DNA of 51,233 nucleotides from Streptomyces populi (GCF_002911015.1 NZ_KZ626897.1:1-51233), one strand, 5' to 3'. Positions 23,481-31,526 are shown, counted from the stretch's first letter. A program made the numbers and translations. Notes: generated from the letters alone by a model not told the origin.

Positions 23481-24407
23481 ATGACAGAACTGCCGGCGGG
23501 GATGCGGGTGGACCACACCGACCACGACGACCCCGTACTGGTCCGGCCGGACGGCAGCCCGGTGGACACCTGGCGGGAGAACTATCCGTACGAGCGGCGC
23601 ATGGAGCGCAAGGAGTACGAGTGGCACAAGCGGCTCCAGCAGATCGAGCTGCTGAAGCTACAAAGCTGGATCAAGGAGGCCGGCCGTCGGCTCGTCATCG
23701 TCTTCGAGGGGCGCGACGCGGCGGGCAAGGGCGGCACGATCAAGCGGTTCACCGAGCACCTCAATCCGCGCGGCGCCCGGGTGGTGGCGCTGGAGAGGCC
23801 GACCGAGCGGGAGCGCGGGCAGTGGTACTTCCAGCGGTACGTGGAGCACCTGCCGACCGCGGGCGAGATCGTGATGTTCGACCGGTCCTGGTACAACCGG
23901 GCGGGGGTGGAGCGCGTGATGGGCTTCTGCACCGACGACGAGTACCGGCGCTTCATGCGGCAGGCTCCCGCCTTCGAGCGGATGCTCGTCGACGACGGCG
24001 TGGACCTGGTCAAGTTCTGGTTCTCGGTCTCCCGGAGCGAGCAGCGCACCCGCTTCACGATCCGTCAGGTCGACCCGGTGCGGCAGTGGAAACTGAGCCC
24101 CATGGACCTGGCCTCGCTGGAGCTGTGGGACGACTACACGGCGGCCAAGGTCGCCATGTTCCGCGAGACGGACACCGCGCAGGCGCCCTGGACCGTGGTG
24201 AAGAGCAACGACAAGAAACGGGCCCGCGTCGAGGCCATGCGCAGCGTCCTGGCCCGCTTCGCCTACACCGACAAGGACGAGGAGGTCGTCGGCAGCCCCG
24301 ACCCGAGCATCGTGGGCGCGGCGGCGAACCTGCTGGAGGAGGGCGAGGACGACACCCCGTCCACGGGTGACCGCGCGTTCACGGCCGACGGCACGCTCAC
24401 GCGCTGA
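23481..24407 (+). CDS. ppk2: Polyphosphate kinase 2 family protein
   Basis: A 308-residue PPK2 that transfers phosphate between polyphosphate and nucleotides. It has the thymidylate-kinase-like fold with Walker A GRDAAGKGGT (77-86), FTEHLNPRGARVVAL, the Walker B/lid segment VMFDRSWYNRAGVERVMGF (131-149), and KFWFSVSRSEQRTRF. It is a single-domain PPK2. Whether it favours ADP or AMP cannot be settled by eye. The C-terminal 30 residues are acidic and variable. GAGGAGGG before ATG 23481 fixes the start. No PHO box is visible upstream. Confidence 0.9.
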   Translation: MTELPAGMRVDHTDHDDPVLVRPDGSPVDTWRENYPYERRMERKEYEWHKRLQQIELLKLQSWIKEAGRRLVIVFEGRDAAGKGGTIKRFTEHLNPRGARVVALERPTERERGQWYFQRYVEHLPTAGEIVMFDRSWYNRAGVERVMGFCTDDEYRRFMRQAPAFERMLVDDGVDLVKFWFSVSRSEQRTRFTIRQVDPVRQWKLSPMDLASLELWDDYTAAKVAMFRETDTAQAPWTVVKSNDKKRARVEAMRSVLARFAYTDKDEEVVGSPDPSIVGAAANLLEEGEDDTPSTGDRAFTADGTLTR

Positions 24408-24475
24408 CCGTCGCGCCCGCACGGGGAGCCGGCCCCGCATCACCCCGGATGCGCGGACCCGCCCGCACCGCGGCT

Positions 24476-24498
24476 CCGGCCCGGGCCCCGCGGGCCGG
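24476..24498. terminator. Terminator hairpin between convergent genes
   Basis: CCGGCCCG (24476-24483) pairs perfectly with CGGGCCGG (24491-24498), 7-nt loop, just before the ArsR stop and 69 bp after the PPK2 stop. Confidence 0.55.
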
Positions 24499-24500
24499 CC

Positions 24501-24860
24501 TCAGTCGTGTGCCGGGCGGCCGGAGAGCCGGTGGTCGGCAAGGCTCAGCGCCTCGTCGACCACCCGGCGCAGATGGCCGTCCCCGAGCGAGTAGATCACC
24601 CTGCGCCCTTCCTTCCTCGTGTTCACGAGCCCGGCGAGACGAAGCCGGGCGAGATGCTGGCTGACGGCCGGACGGGCCGCCCCGCACGTCTCGGTCAGCG
24701 TCGTGACATCGGCCTCGCCGCCGGTCAGGGCGTGCAGCAGCGCGAGGCGGGTGCGATCGCCGAGGAGGGCGAGGAGTTCGGCGGCGAGCTCGAACTGCTC
24801 CTCGCCGGGGGTGCGCGGATGCTCGTCGTGCGCAGGTGACAGGTGCATGCGTGCGCTCAT
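24501..24860 (-). CDS. ArsR/SmtB-family transcriptional regulator
   Basis: A 119-residue winged-helix repressor. The domain spans residues about 22-100: FELAAELLALLGDRTRLALL, LTETCGAARPAVSQHLARL (recognition helix), then the wing NTRKEGRRVIYSLGDGHL. A His-bearing N-terminus (MHLSPAHDEHP) and C-terminus (DGHLRRVVDEALSLADHR) could supply metal ligands as in SmtB/CzrA-type sensors. It is divergent from a zinc/cobalt CDF exporter 61 bp away, so metal-relieved repression of that gene is likely. ATG 24860 is chosen; GTG 24866 and ATG 24848 are alternatives. Confidence 0.88.
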   Translation of the reverse strand: MSARMHLSPAHDEHPRTPGEEQFELAAELLALLGDRTRLALLHALTGGEADVTTLTETCGAARPAVSQHLARLRLAGLVNTRKEGRRVIYSLGDGHLRRVVDEALSLADHRLSGRPAHD

Positions 24861-24921
24861 ACGCACATAATGGCGTCGTGGACACCAGCGCGTCCACTCC
24901 CGCTCACGGAAGGGGACGCAC

Positions 24922-26184
24922 GTGAACGACCGGCACGACCACGACCGTCGCCAGGGGAACGGCCACGGAGGCGAGGACGGCGGCGGACAGCCCCACAGCC
25001 ACGACGACGGGCTCGGCCCCGGCCACGGACACGAGGACACCGACCGGCCGGAGCACGGCCATGGGCACGGGTACGGGCACACGGACCGGAAGGGGCCCGC
25101 CCACGGGGACGAGGGCGGCCACGGCCACCCCCACCCCCACTCCCCCGGCCGCCCGCACCCCCGCCCCCACCCACGTACGGGCGGCCACGGCCACCCGCAC
25201 GGCCCCGGGAGCCGGCTGCGCCATCTCCTCACCCCGCACTCCCACGAAACGGCCGACAAGCTCGACTCCGCGCTGGAGGCGTCGGCCCGGGGCATGCGGG
25301 CGTTGTGGGTCTCCCTGGCCGTCCTCGGCGCGACGGCCCTGGCGCAGGCGGTCGTCGTCGCGCTGTCGGGGTCGGTCGCGCTGCTCGGCGACACCGTGCA
25401 CAACACGGCCGACGCACTGACCGCCCTGCCGCTCGCGGTCGCCTTCACGCTGGGCCGCCGGGCGGCGACACGGCGCTTCACCTACGGCTACGGGAGGGCG
25501 GAGGACCTGGCGGGCCTCACGATCGTGCTGACGATCGCCGCCTCCGGCGCCTTCGCGGCCTGGGAGGCGGTCGGCCGGCTGCTCGATCCACAGCCCGTCC
25601 GGCACCTTCCGGCGGTCGCGGTCGCCGCGCTCATCGGCTTCGCCGGCAACGAGTGGGTCGCCCGGTACCGCGTCCGCGTCGGGCACGAGATCGGCTCGGC
25701 CGCCCTGGTCGCGGACGGACTCCACGCCCGTACCGACGGATTCGCCTCGCTCGCGGTGCTGGCGGGGGCGGGCGGCGCGGCCCTCGGGTGGCGGCTCGCC
25801 GACCCGCTGGTGGGACTGGCGATCACCGCCGCGATCCTGCTGGTGCTGCGGGACGCGGCCAGGGAGGTCTTCCGGCGTGTGATGGACGCCGTGGAGCCGG
25901 AGCTGGTGGACCGGGCCGAGCGGACCCTGCGGCAGGTCGCGGGGGTGCGTGACGTGGGTGAACTGCGACTGCGCTGGATCGGGCACAGACTGCGTGCCGA
26001 GGTGGCGGTCGTGGTGGACGGCGAGGCGACCGTGCGGCACGCCCACGACATCGCCGTGGACGCCGAACACGCCCTGCTGCACGCCGTCCCGAGGCTGGCC
26101 GCCGTCCTGGTGCACGCCGATCCGGCACCGGCACCCGGCGAGGCGGACCCGCACCGGACACTGGCGCATCACACCGCCGCGTGA
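24922..26184 (+). CDS. Cation diffusion facilitator (Zn2+/Co2+ efflux) with long His-rich N-terminus
   Basis: A 420-residue membrane exporter of the CDF family. The first ~110 residues contain about 24 histidines in HGHGHG/HPHPHP runs, a cytoplasmic metal-binding tail. Six hydrophobic segments follow, with the transport-site pairs GDTVHNTAD in TM2 and VADGLHARTD in TM5, the His/Asp pattern typical of zinc-type CDFs. A cytoplasmic C-domain (about 310-395) ends the protein. GTG 24922 follows GGAAGGGG at 6-nt spacing. It probably exports Zn or Co by proton antiport under control of the divergent ArsR repressor. A long stem-loop follows the stop. Confidence 0.9.
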   Translation: MNDRHDHDRRQGNGHGGEDGGGQPHSHDDGLGPGHGHEDTDRPEHGHGHGYGHTDRKGPAHGDEGGHGHPHPHSPGRPHPRPHPRTGGHGHPHGPGSRLRHLLTPHSHETADKLDSALEASARGMRALWVSLAVLGATALAQAVVVALSGSVALLGDTVHNTADALTALPLAVAFTLGRRAATRRFTYGYGRAEDLAGLTIVLTIAASGAFAAWEAVGRLLDPQPVRHLPAVAVAALIGFAGNEWVARYRVRVGHEIGSAALVADGLHARTDGFASLAVLAGAGGAALGWRLADPLVGLAITAAILLVLRDAAREVFRRVMDAVEPELVDRAERTLRQVAGVRDVGELRLRWIGHRLRAEVAVVVDGEATVRHAHDIAVDAEHALLHAVPRLAAVLVHADPAPAPGEADPHRTLAHHTAA

Positions 26185-26191
26185 ACGGGGC

Positions 26192-26231
26192 GCCGATGCC
26201 CGGCGGGAACGAGCACCCGTCGGGCATCGGC
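26192..26231. terminator. Long terminator hairpin
   Basis: GCCGATGCCCGGCGGG (26192-26207) pairs with CCCGTCGGGCATCGGC (26216-26231), one mismatch that can form a G-U pair, 8-nt loop. It begins 8 bp after the CDF stop and faces the convergent YbaK-like gene. Confidence 0.75.
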
Positions 26232-26320
26232 CCGTCGGCGGGCGGGAGCCGCGGCCGGGCACCGGCCCGCCGGCGAGGACCGGGCCCGCCGGGCGTTCGC
26301 GCCTCACGGACGGGAGGACG

Positions 26321-26881
26321 TCAACCGGCGACGCCCAGGCCCTCCAGCACCACCGCGTTCGGCAGTTCCGCGAACACCTCGCCCGGCACCAGGAGTTTGC
26401 CGCGCCGGCGGCCGCTGCCCACCAGGACGTACGGCAGCTCCACGACGGCCGGGTCGACCAGCACCGGCCAGCTCTCCGGGAGTCCGACGGGGGTGATGCC
26501 CCCGTACTCCATGCCGGTCTCGCCCGTCGCGACGTCCATCGAGGCGAACGAGGCCTTCCGGGCGCCCAGTTGACGCCGTACGGCGCCGTTGACGTCGACG
26601 CGGGTGGTGGACAGGACGACACACGCGGCGAGCGTGGTCCCGGCGCCCCGTCTGCCCGCGACGACCACGCAGTTGGCGGACGTGTGGAGCAGTTCCTCGC
26701 CGTAGTGCTCGACGAAGACGGCGGTGTCGGCCCACTCCGGGTTCGTGTCGACGTAGACGATCCGCTCGGCGGAGGTGCCGCCGCGCCATCCGCGCACCGC
26801 GTCGGCGACGGGGCCGACGAGTTCGTCCAGCCGGTCGGGGGCCGGGAAGGCGTGGTCGAAGTGTCCGATGGGCGCGCGCAT
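26321..26881 (-). CDS. YbaK/ProX-type aminoacyl-tRNA deacylase
   Basis: A 186-residue protein of the YbaK/prolyl-tRNA-synthetase-associated editing family, which hydrolyses mischarged aminoacyl-tRNA in trans. The domain covers most of the chain: TSANCVVVAGRRG, VVLSTTRVDVNGAVRRQLG with the Arg-x-Asp-x-Asn motif, MDVATGETGMEYGGITPVGL with the conserved GGI-P loop, then ELPYVLVGSGRRRGKLLV. The tRNA substrate (Cys-tRNAPro, Ala-tRNAPro or other) is not evident. ATG 26881. Single gene, convergent with the CDF exporter. Confidence 0.85.
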   Translation of the reverse strand: MRAPIGHFDHAFPAPDRLDELVGPVADAVRGWRGGTSAERIVYVDTNPEWADTAVFVEHYGEELLHTSANCVVVAGRRGAGTTLAACVVLSTTRVDVNGAVRRQLGARKASFASMDVATGETGMEYGGITPVGLPESWPVLVDPAVVELPYVLVGSGRRRGKLLVPGEVFAELPNAVVLEGLGVAG

Positions 26882-26975
26882 GACGGCACGCTAACAGCCC
26901 CGCGGACCCGCCCGGCGGGAGCCCGCCACGGCCGACGGGACCGGCCGTGCGGGGCGGACGGAGCCGCGCGGGACC

Positions 26976-27548
26976 TCAGCGCACGAGCGGGACCGACACG
27001 GCCATGACCATCTCGACCGGGACCTCGCCCTTGTTGGCGTACGTGTGGGGGGTGTCGGCCTCGAACGAGACGCTCGCCCCCTCGGGGACGTGGTGCTCGA
27101 CGCCGTCGACGGTGAGGGTCATGTCGCCCGCGAGGACATGGACGAGTTCGACGGTGCCACCGGGGTGCGGGTCGGACGGACTGCCCTCGCCCGGCATGAG
27201 CCGCCAGTCCCACATCTCCAGCGGGCCGGGCGCCTCGGTGCCGGCCAGCAGCCGGTTGTAGCTGCCCGTCTCGGTGTGCCACAGCCGTACGGCCTGGTCG
27301 GCGGGGACGATCCGGACCTTGGGCCCCTGCTCGTAGTCGAGCAGGGTGGTGATGCTGACGCCGAGCGCGTCACCGATCTTGACGACGGTACCCAGGCTGG
27401 GATTGGTCCTGGCCTGCTCGATCTGGATGAGCATGCCGCGGCTGACTCCGGCGCGGGCGGCGAGCGCCTCCAGGGTGAAGCCGCGCTCGGTGCGCCAGCG
27501 CTTCACGTTGCGCGCCAGGGATTGAGTCAGCAGATCGAGATCCGACAC
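26976..27548 (-). CDS. XRE-family regulator with C-terminal cupin domain
   Basis: A 190-residue regulator: HTH_3 at about 13-70 (FTLEALAARAGVSRGMLIQI, then NPSLGTVVKIGDALGVS), and a cupin at about 105-180 (HPGGTVELVHVLAGDMTLTV, then PEGASVSFEADTPHTYAN) that usually binds a small ligand or metal. Members of this class control adjacent transport or catabolic genes. GTG 27548 has GGACGGA upstream; the longer TTG start at 27581 would put the operator inside the gene. It is divergent from an EamA exporter, with an inverted repeat between, and probably controls it and itself. Confidence 0.87.
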   Translation of the reverse strand: MSDLDLLTQSLARNVKRWRTERGFTLEALAARAGVSRGMLIQIEQARTNPSLGTVVKIGDALGVSITTLLDYEQGPKVRIVPADQAVRLWHTETGSYNRLLAGTEAPGPLEMWDWRLMPGEGSPSDPHPGGTVELVHVLAGDMTLTVDGVEHHVPEGASVSFEADTPHTYANKGEVPVEMVMAVSVPLVR

Positions 27549-27563
27549 ATTCCGTCCAATATT

Positions 27564-27581
27564 TTGAATGACAGAGTTCAA
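27564..27581. promoter_or_regulatory. Inverted repeat TTGAA-N8-TTCAA in the XRE/EamA spacer
   Basis: Perfect 5-bp arms in the only AT-rich patch of this spacer, 16 bp upstream of the XRE start. The right arm read on the minus strand, TTGAAC, may also be part of a -35 box. A likely operator for the XRE-cupin regulator. Confidence 0.45.
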
Positions 27582-27641
27582 TCAGGTGGACTATCGTGTG
27601 GTGCACCCGATCGTTCACCGAACTGTACTGCGAGGCTCCCC

Positions 27642-28499
27642 GTGACAGCGTTCTTCGCCCTGGCCACCAGCCTCCTGTGGGGCCTGGCCGACTTCGGCGG
27701 AGGCCTGCTGACCCGGCGCACGCCCGCCCTCACGGTGGTCGTCGCCTCCCAGTCGATCGCCGCGGTGGTCCTCGGGGCGATCGTGCTGGCCACCGGCGGC
27801 TGGAGCGCGGCGGGACCGCAGCTCTGGTTCGCGGTCGCCGCGGGCCTGGTCGGGCCGGTCGCGCTGCTCTCCTTCTACAAGGCGCTCGCGCTCGGGCCGA
27901 TGGGCGTGGTCTCGCCGCTCGGTTCGCTGGCCGTGGCCGTCCCCATCGGCGTCGGCCTGCTCCTCGGAGAGCGTCCGGGTCTGGTGCAGATCGCGGGCAT
28001 CGCGGTCGCCGTGGCGGGTGTCGTCCTCGCGGGCGGACCCCAGCTGCGGGGCGCGCCCGTGCAGCGGCAGGCGATCCTCCTGACCCTGATCGCGGCCGCC
28101 GGTTTCGGCACGGTGTTCGTGCTGATCGCGGAGGCGTCGTCGTCGGTCACCGGGCTCTTCCTGGCGCTGTTCGTGCAGCGCGTGACCAATGTCGTCACCG
28201 GCGGCGCGGCGCTGGCCGTCTCCGTCCGGCACGGCGGACGGGCCCTTCCCGAGGGGGGCTTCCCCTGGGCCTCGCTGCCCGCGCTCGCCTTCGTGGGCCT
28301 CGCCGACGTCGCGGCCAACGGCACGTACTCGGTCGCGGCCCAGCACGGCCCGGTCACCGTCGCCGCCGTCCTCGCCTCGCTCTACCCGGTGGTCACGGCA
28401 CTGGCCGCGCGCGGCGTCCTCAGGGAGCGGCTGCGGGCGGTGCAGGCCACCGGAGCGGCACTGGCGCTGGTCGGCACGGTCCTGCTGGCGACCGGCTGA
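27642..28499 (+). CDS. EamA/DMT-family transporter
   Basis: A 285-residue integral membrane protein with ten hydrophobic helices in two EamA repeats. Repeat 1 opens FFALATSLLWGLADFGGGLL and includes LALGPMGVVSPLGSLAVAVP. Repeat 2 begins AILLTLIAAAGFGTVFVLIA, with a final helix GAALALVGTVLLATG. A normal length for the family, unlike the EamA gene at 2566. It probably exports a metabolite; direction and substrate are not visible. GTG 27642 has GAGG 6 nt upstream. Divergent from the XRE-cupin regulator. Confidence 0.88.
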   Translation: MTAFFALATSLLWGLADFGGGLLTRRTPALTVVVASQSIAAVVLGAIVLATGGWSAAGPQLWFAVAAGLVGPVALLSFYKALALGPMGVVSPLGSLAVAVPIGVGLLLGERPGLVQIAGIAVAVAGVVLAGGPQLRGAPVQRQAILLTLIAAAGFGTVFVLIAEASSSVTGLFLALFVQRVTNVVTGGAALAVSVRHGGRALPEGGFPWASLPALAFVGLADVAANGTYSVAAQHGPVTVAAVLASLYPVVTALAARGVLRERLRAVQATGAALALVGTVLLATG

Positions 28500-28622
28500 G
28501 CCGGCTCCGGCCCGGCGGCCGGCCGAACCGGCCCGCTCGACGGGACGCACGCCGGGGCGCCCCGCCGGACCCCGGCCCGCCCGCCCCTCCTGGGCCAGGA
28601 CCCGGCGCGGACCGTCTCCGGC

Positions 28623-29441
28623 TCAGGGCTCGGCGCGGACGTCCCCGGACTGCGCGTGCACGTCCTCGGCCACGTCCCGCACCTCGAGGTCCAGCTCCGC
28701 GAGCCGGGCGACGGTCTCCTCGTCCAGTTCCGCGAGCGCGTGGAGCTGCTCGGAAGTCACTCCGTCGGGAATCGGCACCGGCGGCGGCGTGCGCAGCGGT
28801 GGCTGCCACCCGGCCACCGGGTCCCAGCGGCGGACGACCTTCGCGGGAGCACCGGCGACGACGGAGTGGTCGGGCACCTGACCACGGACCACCGCGCCCG
28901 CGGCGACCACGACGTTCCGTCCGATCCGCGCGCCGGGAAGGATCACGGCGTTGGTCCCGATCCAGCAGCCGGGCCCGATCTCCACGGGCTCCATCCGCGG
29001 CCACTGCTTGCCGATGGGCTCGTGCGGATCGTCGTACGAGTGGTTCGTGGAGGTCACGTACACATAGGGCCCGAAGTAGCAGTCGTCGCCGATCGTGACC
29101 GTCGTGTCGGCGATGACATGGCTGCCGCGGCCGAGCACGACGCCGTTCCCGATGCGCAGGATCGGATCGGGGCCGAGGTCCAGGTCGGGCATCAGGCCCG
29201 CGGTCAGCGTGACCTGCTCGGCGACGATGCAGTACGAGCCGAGGTGGATCCAGGGTTCGCCGAAGACCGTGCCCAGCGGGAAGGCCAGCTTGGTGTTCTC
29301 GCCGATGGCGCCGAAACGGAACCGGCCCGGCCGCTCGGCCGAGACCGTACCCGCGCGCCGCATCCAGGCCCAGCCCGCGTGGACGGCGCGCTGCGCGAGG
29401 CGTCGCCGCCATGATGAGAACGTGTTCTTGCTCCTGGACAC
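28623..29441 (-). CDS. Left-handed beta-helix acyltransferase (hexapeptide repeat)
   Basis: A 272-residue acetyltransferase-like enzyme. From about residue 45 it shows hexapeptide-repeat turns (IGENTKL, IGNGVVLGRGSHVIADT, VTIGDDCYFGPYVYVTS, IGPGCWIGTNAVILPGARIG, then VVVAAGAVVRG and VVAGAPAKVVRRWDP). TNHSYDD contains the His expected to be catalytic. The C-terminal ~65 residues are Glu/Leu-rich helix. Relatives O-acetylate or acylate sugars and polysaccharides. Start GTG 29441 lacks a clear ribosome site; an inverted repeat lies just upstream. Monocistronic. Confidence 0.82.
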   Translation of the reverse strand: MSRSKNTFSSWRRRLAQRAVHAGWAWMRRAGTVSAERPGRFRFGAIGENTKLAFPLGTVFGEPWIHLGSYCIVAEQVTLTAGLMPDLDLGPDPILRIGNGVVLGRGSHVIADTTVTIGDDCYFGPYVYVTSTNHSYDDPHEPIGKQWPRMEPVEIGPGCWIGTNAVILPGARIGRNVVVAAGAVVRGQVPDHSVVAGAPAKVVRRWDPVAGWQPPLRTPPPVPIPDGVTSEQLHALAELDEETVARLAELDLEVRDVAEDVHAQSGDVRAEP

Positions 29442-29476
29442 GCGTTCACGGTACTCAGGGCGGGGCACCCCGATGC

Positions 29477-29494
29477 GATCACACGGCTGTGATC
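29477..29494. promoter_or_regulatory. Inverted repeat GATCACA-CGGC-TGTGATC
   Basis: Perfect 7-bp arms with a 4-nt centre, 36-53 bp upstream of the acyltransferase GTG at 29441. A symmetric protein-binding site is likely, but a leader hairpin is possible. It is not a CRP site: the half-sites are in the opposite order. Confidence 0.45.
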
Positions 29495-29719
29495 TTCGCC
29501 CCACCGGAGGTACGCGGGGGTTCGGCCGCCGGTGCGGGTTCTGTCCCTGCGGGTTCCGCCCACCTCCGGACGGCCGCCGTCCCGGCCGCGCGGGCAGTCA
29601 CGTCGAGGGCGCCCACGAAACGTTCCTGTCACCGCGTCCCGTCAAGCCTGTACCGGCATGCGACTCCGCCTGCCGCACCGATCGACTTCCGCGCCGAACC
29701 GCGGGGCTGGTCAAGGATT

Positions 29720-29735
29720 GCTACCGATGGGTAAC
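29720..29735. promoter_or_regulatory. Operator GCTACC-GATG-GGTAAC
   Basis: A near-perfect 16-bp inverted repeat (one arm mismatch) ending 8 bp before the thioesterase ATG. TAACAT (29732-29737), a plausible -10 box for a leaderless message, overlaps its right arm, so binding would block transcription. It matches the site at 1944-1959 (opposite strand) at 14 of 16 positions. Confidence 0.55.
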
Positions 29736-29743
29736 ATAGCGGC

Positions 29744-30196
29744 ATGAGCGCAGACCAGATGACGATCGGCGAGATGCTCGCCGCGACCGTGCCGATGGCC
29801 CGGACCCTGAACCTCGAGTTCGTGGAAACCACCCCGGAGAAAGCCGTCGTGGCGCTCCCGGACCAGGGCGACTTCCACAACCACGTCGGCGGACCGCACG
29901 CCGGAGCCATGTTCACGCTGGGGGAGTCGGCGAGCGGGGCGATCGTGCTCGCCGCCTTCGGGGACCAGCTCTCCCGCGCCGTGCCACTCGCGGTCAGCGC
30001 CGAGATCGCGTACAAGAAGCTCGCGATGGGCCCCGTCACGGCCACCGCCACGCTCGGCCGGCCCGCCGCCGACGTCGTCGCCGAGCTCGACGCCGGTCAG
30101 CGCCCCGAGTTCCCCGTCGCCATCGCCATCCAGCGCGGCGACGGCGCGGTGACCGGCGAGATGACGGTGATCTGGACGCTCCGCCCGAACGGCTGA
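29744..30196 (+). CDS. PaaI/DUF4442-type hotdog thioesterase
   Basis: A 150-residue hotdog-fold protein likely to hydrolyse acyl-CoA thioesters. The central helix region FHNHVGGPHAGAMFTLGESA (44-63) has the HxGGxxxxxxxE-like pattern of the family, followed by strands AVPLAVSAEIAYKKLAMGPV and GEMTVIWTLRPNG. ATG 29744 has no ribosome site; a -10-like TAACAT ends 6 nt before it, so a leaderless mRNA is likely, with the operator overlapping the promoter. It converges with a second thioesterase gene of a different subgroup. Confidence 0.82.
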   Translation: MSADQMTIGEMLAATVPMARTLNLEFVETTPEKAVVALPDQGDFHNHVGGPHAGAMFTLGESASGAIVLAAFGDQLSRAVPLAVSAEIAYKKLAMGPVTATATLGRPAADVVAELDAGQRPEFPVAIAIQRGDGAVTGEMTVIWTLRPNG

Positions 30197-30433
30197 GTCC
30201 CGCTCCGCCCGCAGGGCCCTGATCGGGGAGTACGAGCCGATCGGGGCCCTGGGCCGTCGCGCGAGCGTTCACGCGGGTGGCGGGACCGCCGCGGTGCCGG
30301 ACCGGGGACCGGTCCGCGCGGCCCCGGACGCCGACGCGTGTCCACGGATGCGCCGTACCGGCCCGCGCGGACTCCGTCGCAGCCCCGTACCGAGACCCGG
30401 GCACGGACTCCGACGCAGGCCCGCGCCGCCCGT
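30197..30433. terminator. Convergent spacer with long terminator hairpin (30212-30251)
   Basis: CAGGGCCCTGATCGG (30212-30226) pairs with CCGATCGGGGCCCTG (30237-30251), one mismatch that can form a G-U pair, 10-nt loop, 16 bp past the first thioesterase stop. The rest of the spacer up to the second thioesterase stop shows no gene. Confidence 0.7.
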
Positions 30434-30838
30434 TCAGCCGCGCGGCACCCGTATGCTCACCGTCTGGGTGACCCGGGTGCAGAGCTGCCGCCGGTCGTCC
30501 TCGATGTCGCACTCCACGACCGCCGTCTCGCGGCCCACCCGCAGCACCCGGGCCTTCGCGTACGCGGCTCCCTCGCGCACGGGCCGCAGGAAGTGCGTGG
30601 TGGAGGTGGTGGTGGCGGGAACGGCGCCCGCGGGACCGTTCAGCGCGGCACACACCGCCGAGGCGACGTCGGCCAGGCCCATGAGCGCACCCCCGTGCAA
30701 CCCGCCTCCCACCGTGGACAGTTCGGGTACGAAGTCGAGTTCGGCGTCCACGCCCTCGGCCGACAGGGCGGTGAAGCGGACACCCAGGGTCCTGGCGTAG
30801 GGGGCCATCGCGTAGATGTCTTCGGCGGTGACGGTCAC
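30434..30838 (-). CDS. PaaI-type hotdog thioesterase
   Basis: A 134-residue hotdog protein. The central STVGGGLHGGALMGLADVAS carries the HGG-x4-D motif typical of PaaI thioesterases: His and Asp in GLHGGALMGLAD. Strands HFLRPVREGAAYAKARVLR and QTVSIRVPRG follow. It should cleave small or aromatic acyl-CoA esters. GTG 30838 follows AAGGAGT, a good ribosome site. Only low similarity to the convergent thioesterase at 29744, so not a recent duplicate. Confidence 0.85.
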   Translation of the reverse strand: MTVTAEDIYAMAPYARTLGVRFTALSAEGVDAELDFVPELSTVGGGLHGGALMGLADVASAVCAALNGPAGAVPATTTSTTHFLRPVREGAAYAKARVLRVGRETAVVECDIEDDRRQLCTRVTQTVSIRVPRG

Positions 30839-31201
30839 AGCGGACTCCTTGTGGGGGCGGGACGGAAGTCGGTGATCCTTTCTATCAACTCCCTTGCCAT
30901 CCAGGGGTGTTCCTGCGGTGCGGAGTACGTGGGCGATCCGGTCGCCCGCCGTGCCGTCCCGCCGCCGCGCCGGTCACCGGTCGTGCGGCGAACACGAGGC
31001 GTCGTTCGACCGGCTGCCATCGCCCGGCCATGGCCGGTCGCCACCGTGCCACCTGACCCCGATCCCGCTCGTCCGGAGGACACCTGGGCACGGCAGGACA
31101 GCGGAACGGGCCGGACAGACGAACGCTGCTGCGCGCCGGCGGCCGGGAGCGGCTGGTGCTCGCCCTGGACTGACGGGTGCCGGACAAGGGGCCGCGCCGG
31201 G
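30839..31201. other. Gene-free spacer, part of a 688-bp gap
   Basis: Between the second thioesterase and the dehydratase/reductase lies the longest gene-poor stretch of the window (30839-31526). This first half has only short, discordant frames on both strands and holds the thioesterase promoter. Confidence 0.5.
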
Positions 31202-31500
31202 ATGATCCGCACGCACTCCTTCGACCTGGCCCGGGGCGTCATCGACGTCGAGACGTTCACGCCCTGGTCCCTCGCCCGGGACCCGGGGAAGCGGAGGCCG
31301 AGACGGTCGAACCGACGGGCCCTGTCGACCGGTTCGGCCTGCGTGTCGACTTAGACACCCGCATCGTCGGCCACGCCCTGCCCGTGCGGGACTTCCTCGC
31401 ACCGTTCCCCTGGACACCTGTTCCCTTCCGGCCCTCCATGCCCGACCCTGGCCCACGAGCGATGCGCGCACCGCCCGCGGGCCGGGGCCGGGCGACGCGC
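31202..31500 (+). pseudogene. Possible frameshifted gene remnant
   Basis: ATG 31202 opens MIRTHSFDLARGVIDVETFT, which reads like protein, but that frame soon becomes Arg-rich and stops at 31354. From about 31285 a different frame carries protein-like sequence (VDRFGLRVDLDTRIVGHAL, then PVRDFLAPFPW), as if one indel separates the halves. The second part includes a TTA codon, rare in Streptomyces genes. No ribosome site or family is recognised. Chance is possible. Confidence 0.25.
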
Positions 31501-31526
31501 CGGGCAGCGGACCGAGGAGTGCGAGC

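Larger units (their letters stand above)
29442..29743. other. Divergent spacer of 302 bp with two inverted repeats
   Basis: No coding frame is credible. It contains GATCACA-CGGC-TGTGATC (29477-29494) close to the acyltransferase start, and GCTACC-GATG-GGTAAC (29720-29735) next to the thioesterase start. These suggest separate control of the two divergent genes. Confidence 0.5.

Noticed and set aside
24847..24868. Imperfect palindrome at the ArsR start as a metal-repressor operator
   Set aside because: Only 5 of 9 arm positions match; too weak to call, although an operator in this divergon is expected.
25022..25200. Repetitive DNA resembling a CRISPR or minisatellite
   Set aside because: It is the coding sequence of the His-rich tail (HGHG/HPHP codons); repeats are irregular and in frame.
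24904..27282. A 792-codon minus-strand frame across the CDF exporter and YbaK gene
   Set aside because: Runs antisense through a well-supported exporter and crosses a clear terminator; low-complexity product.
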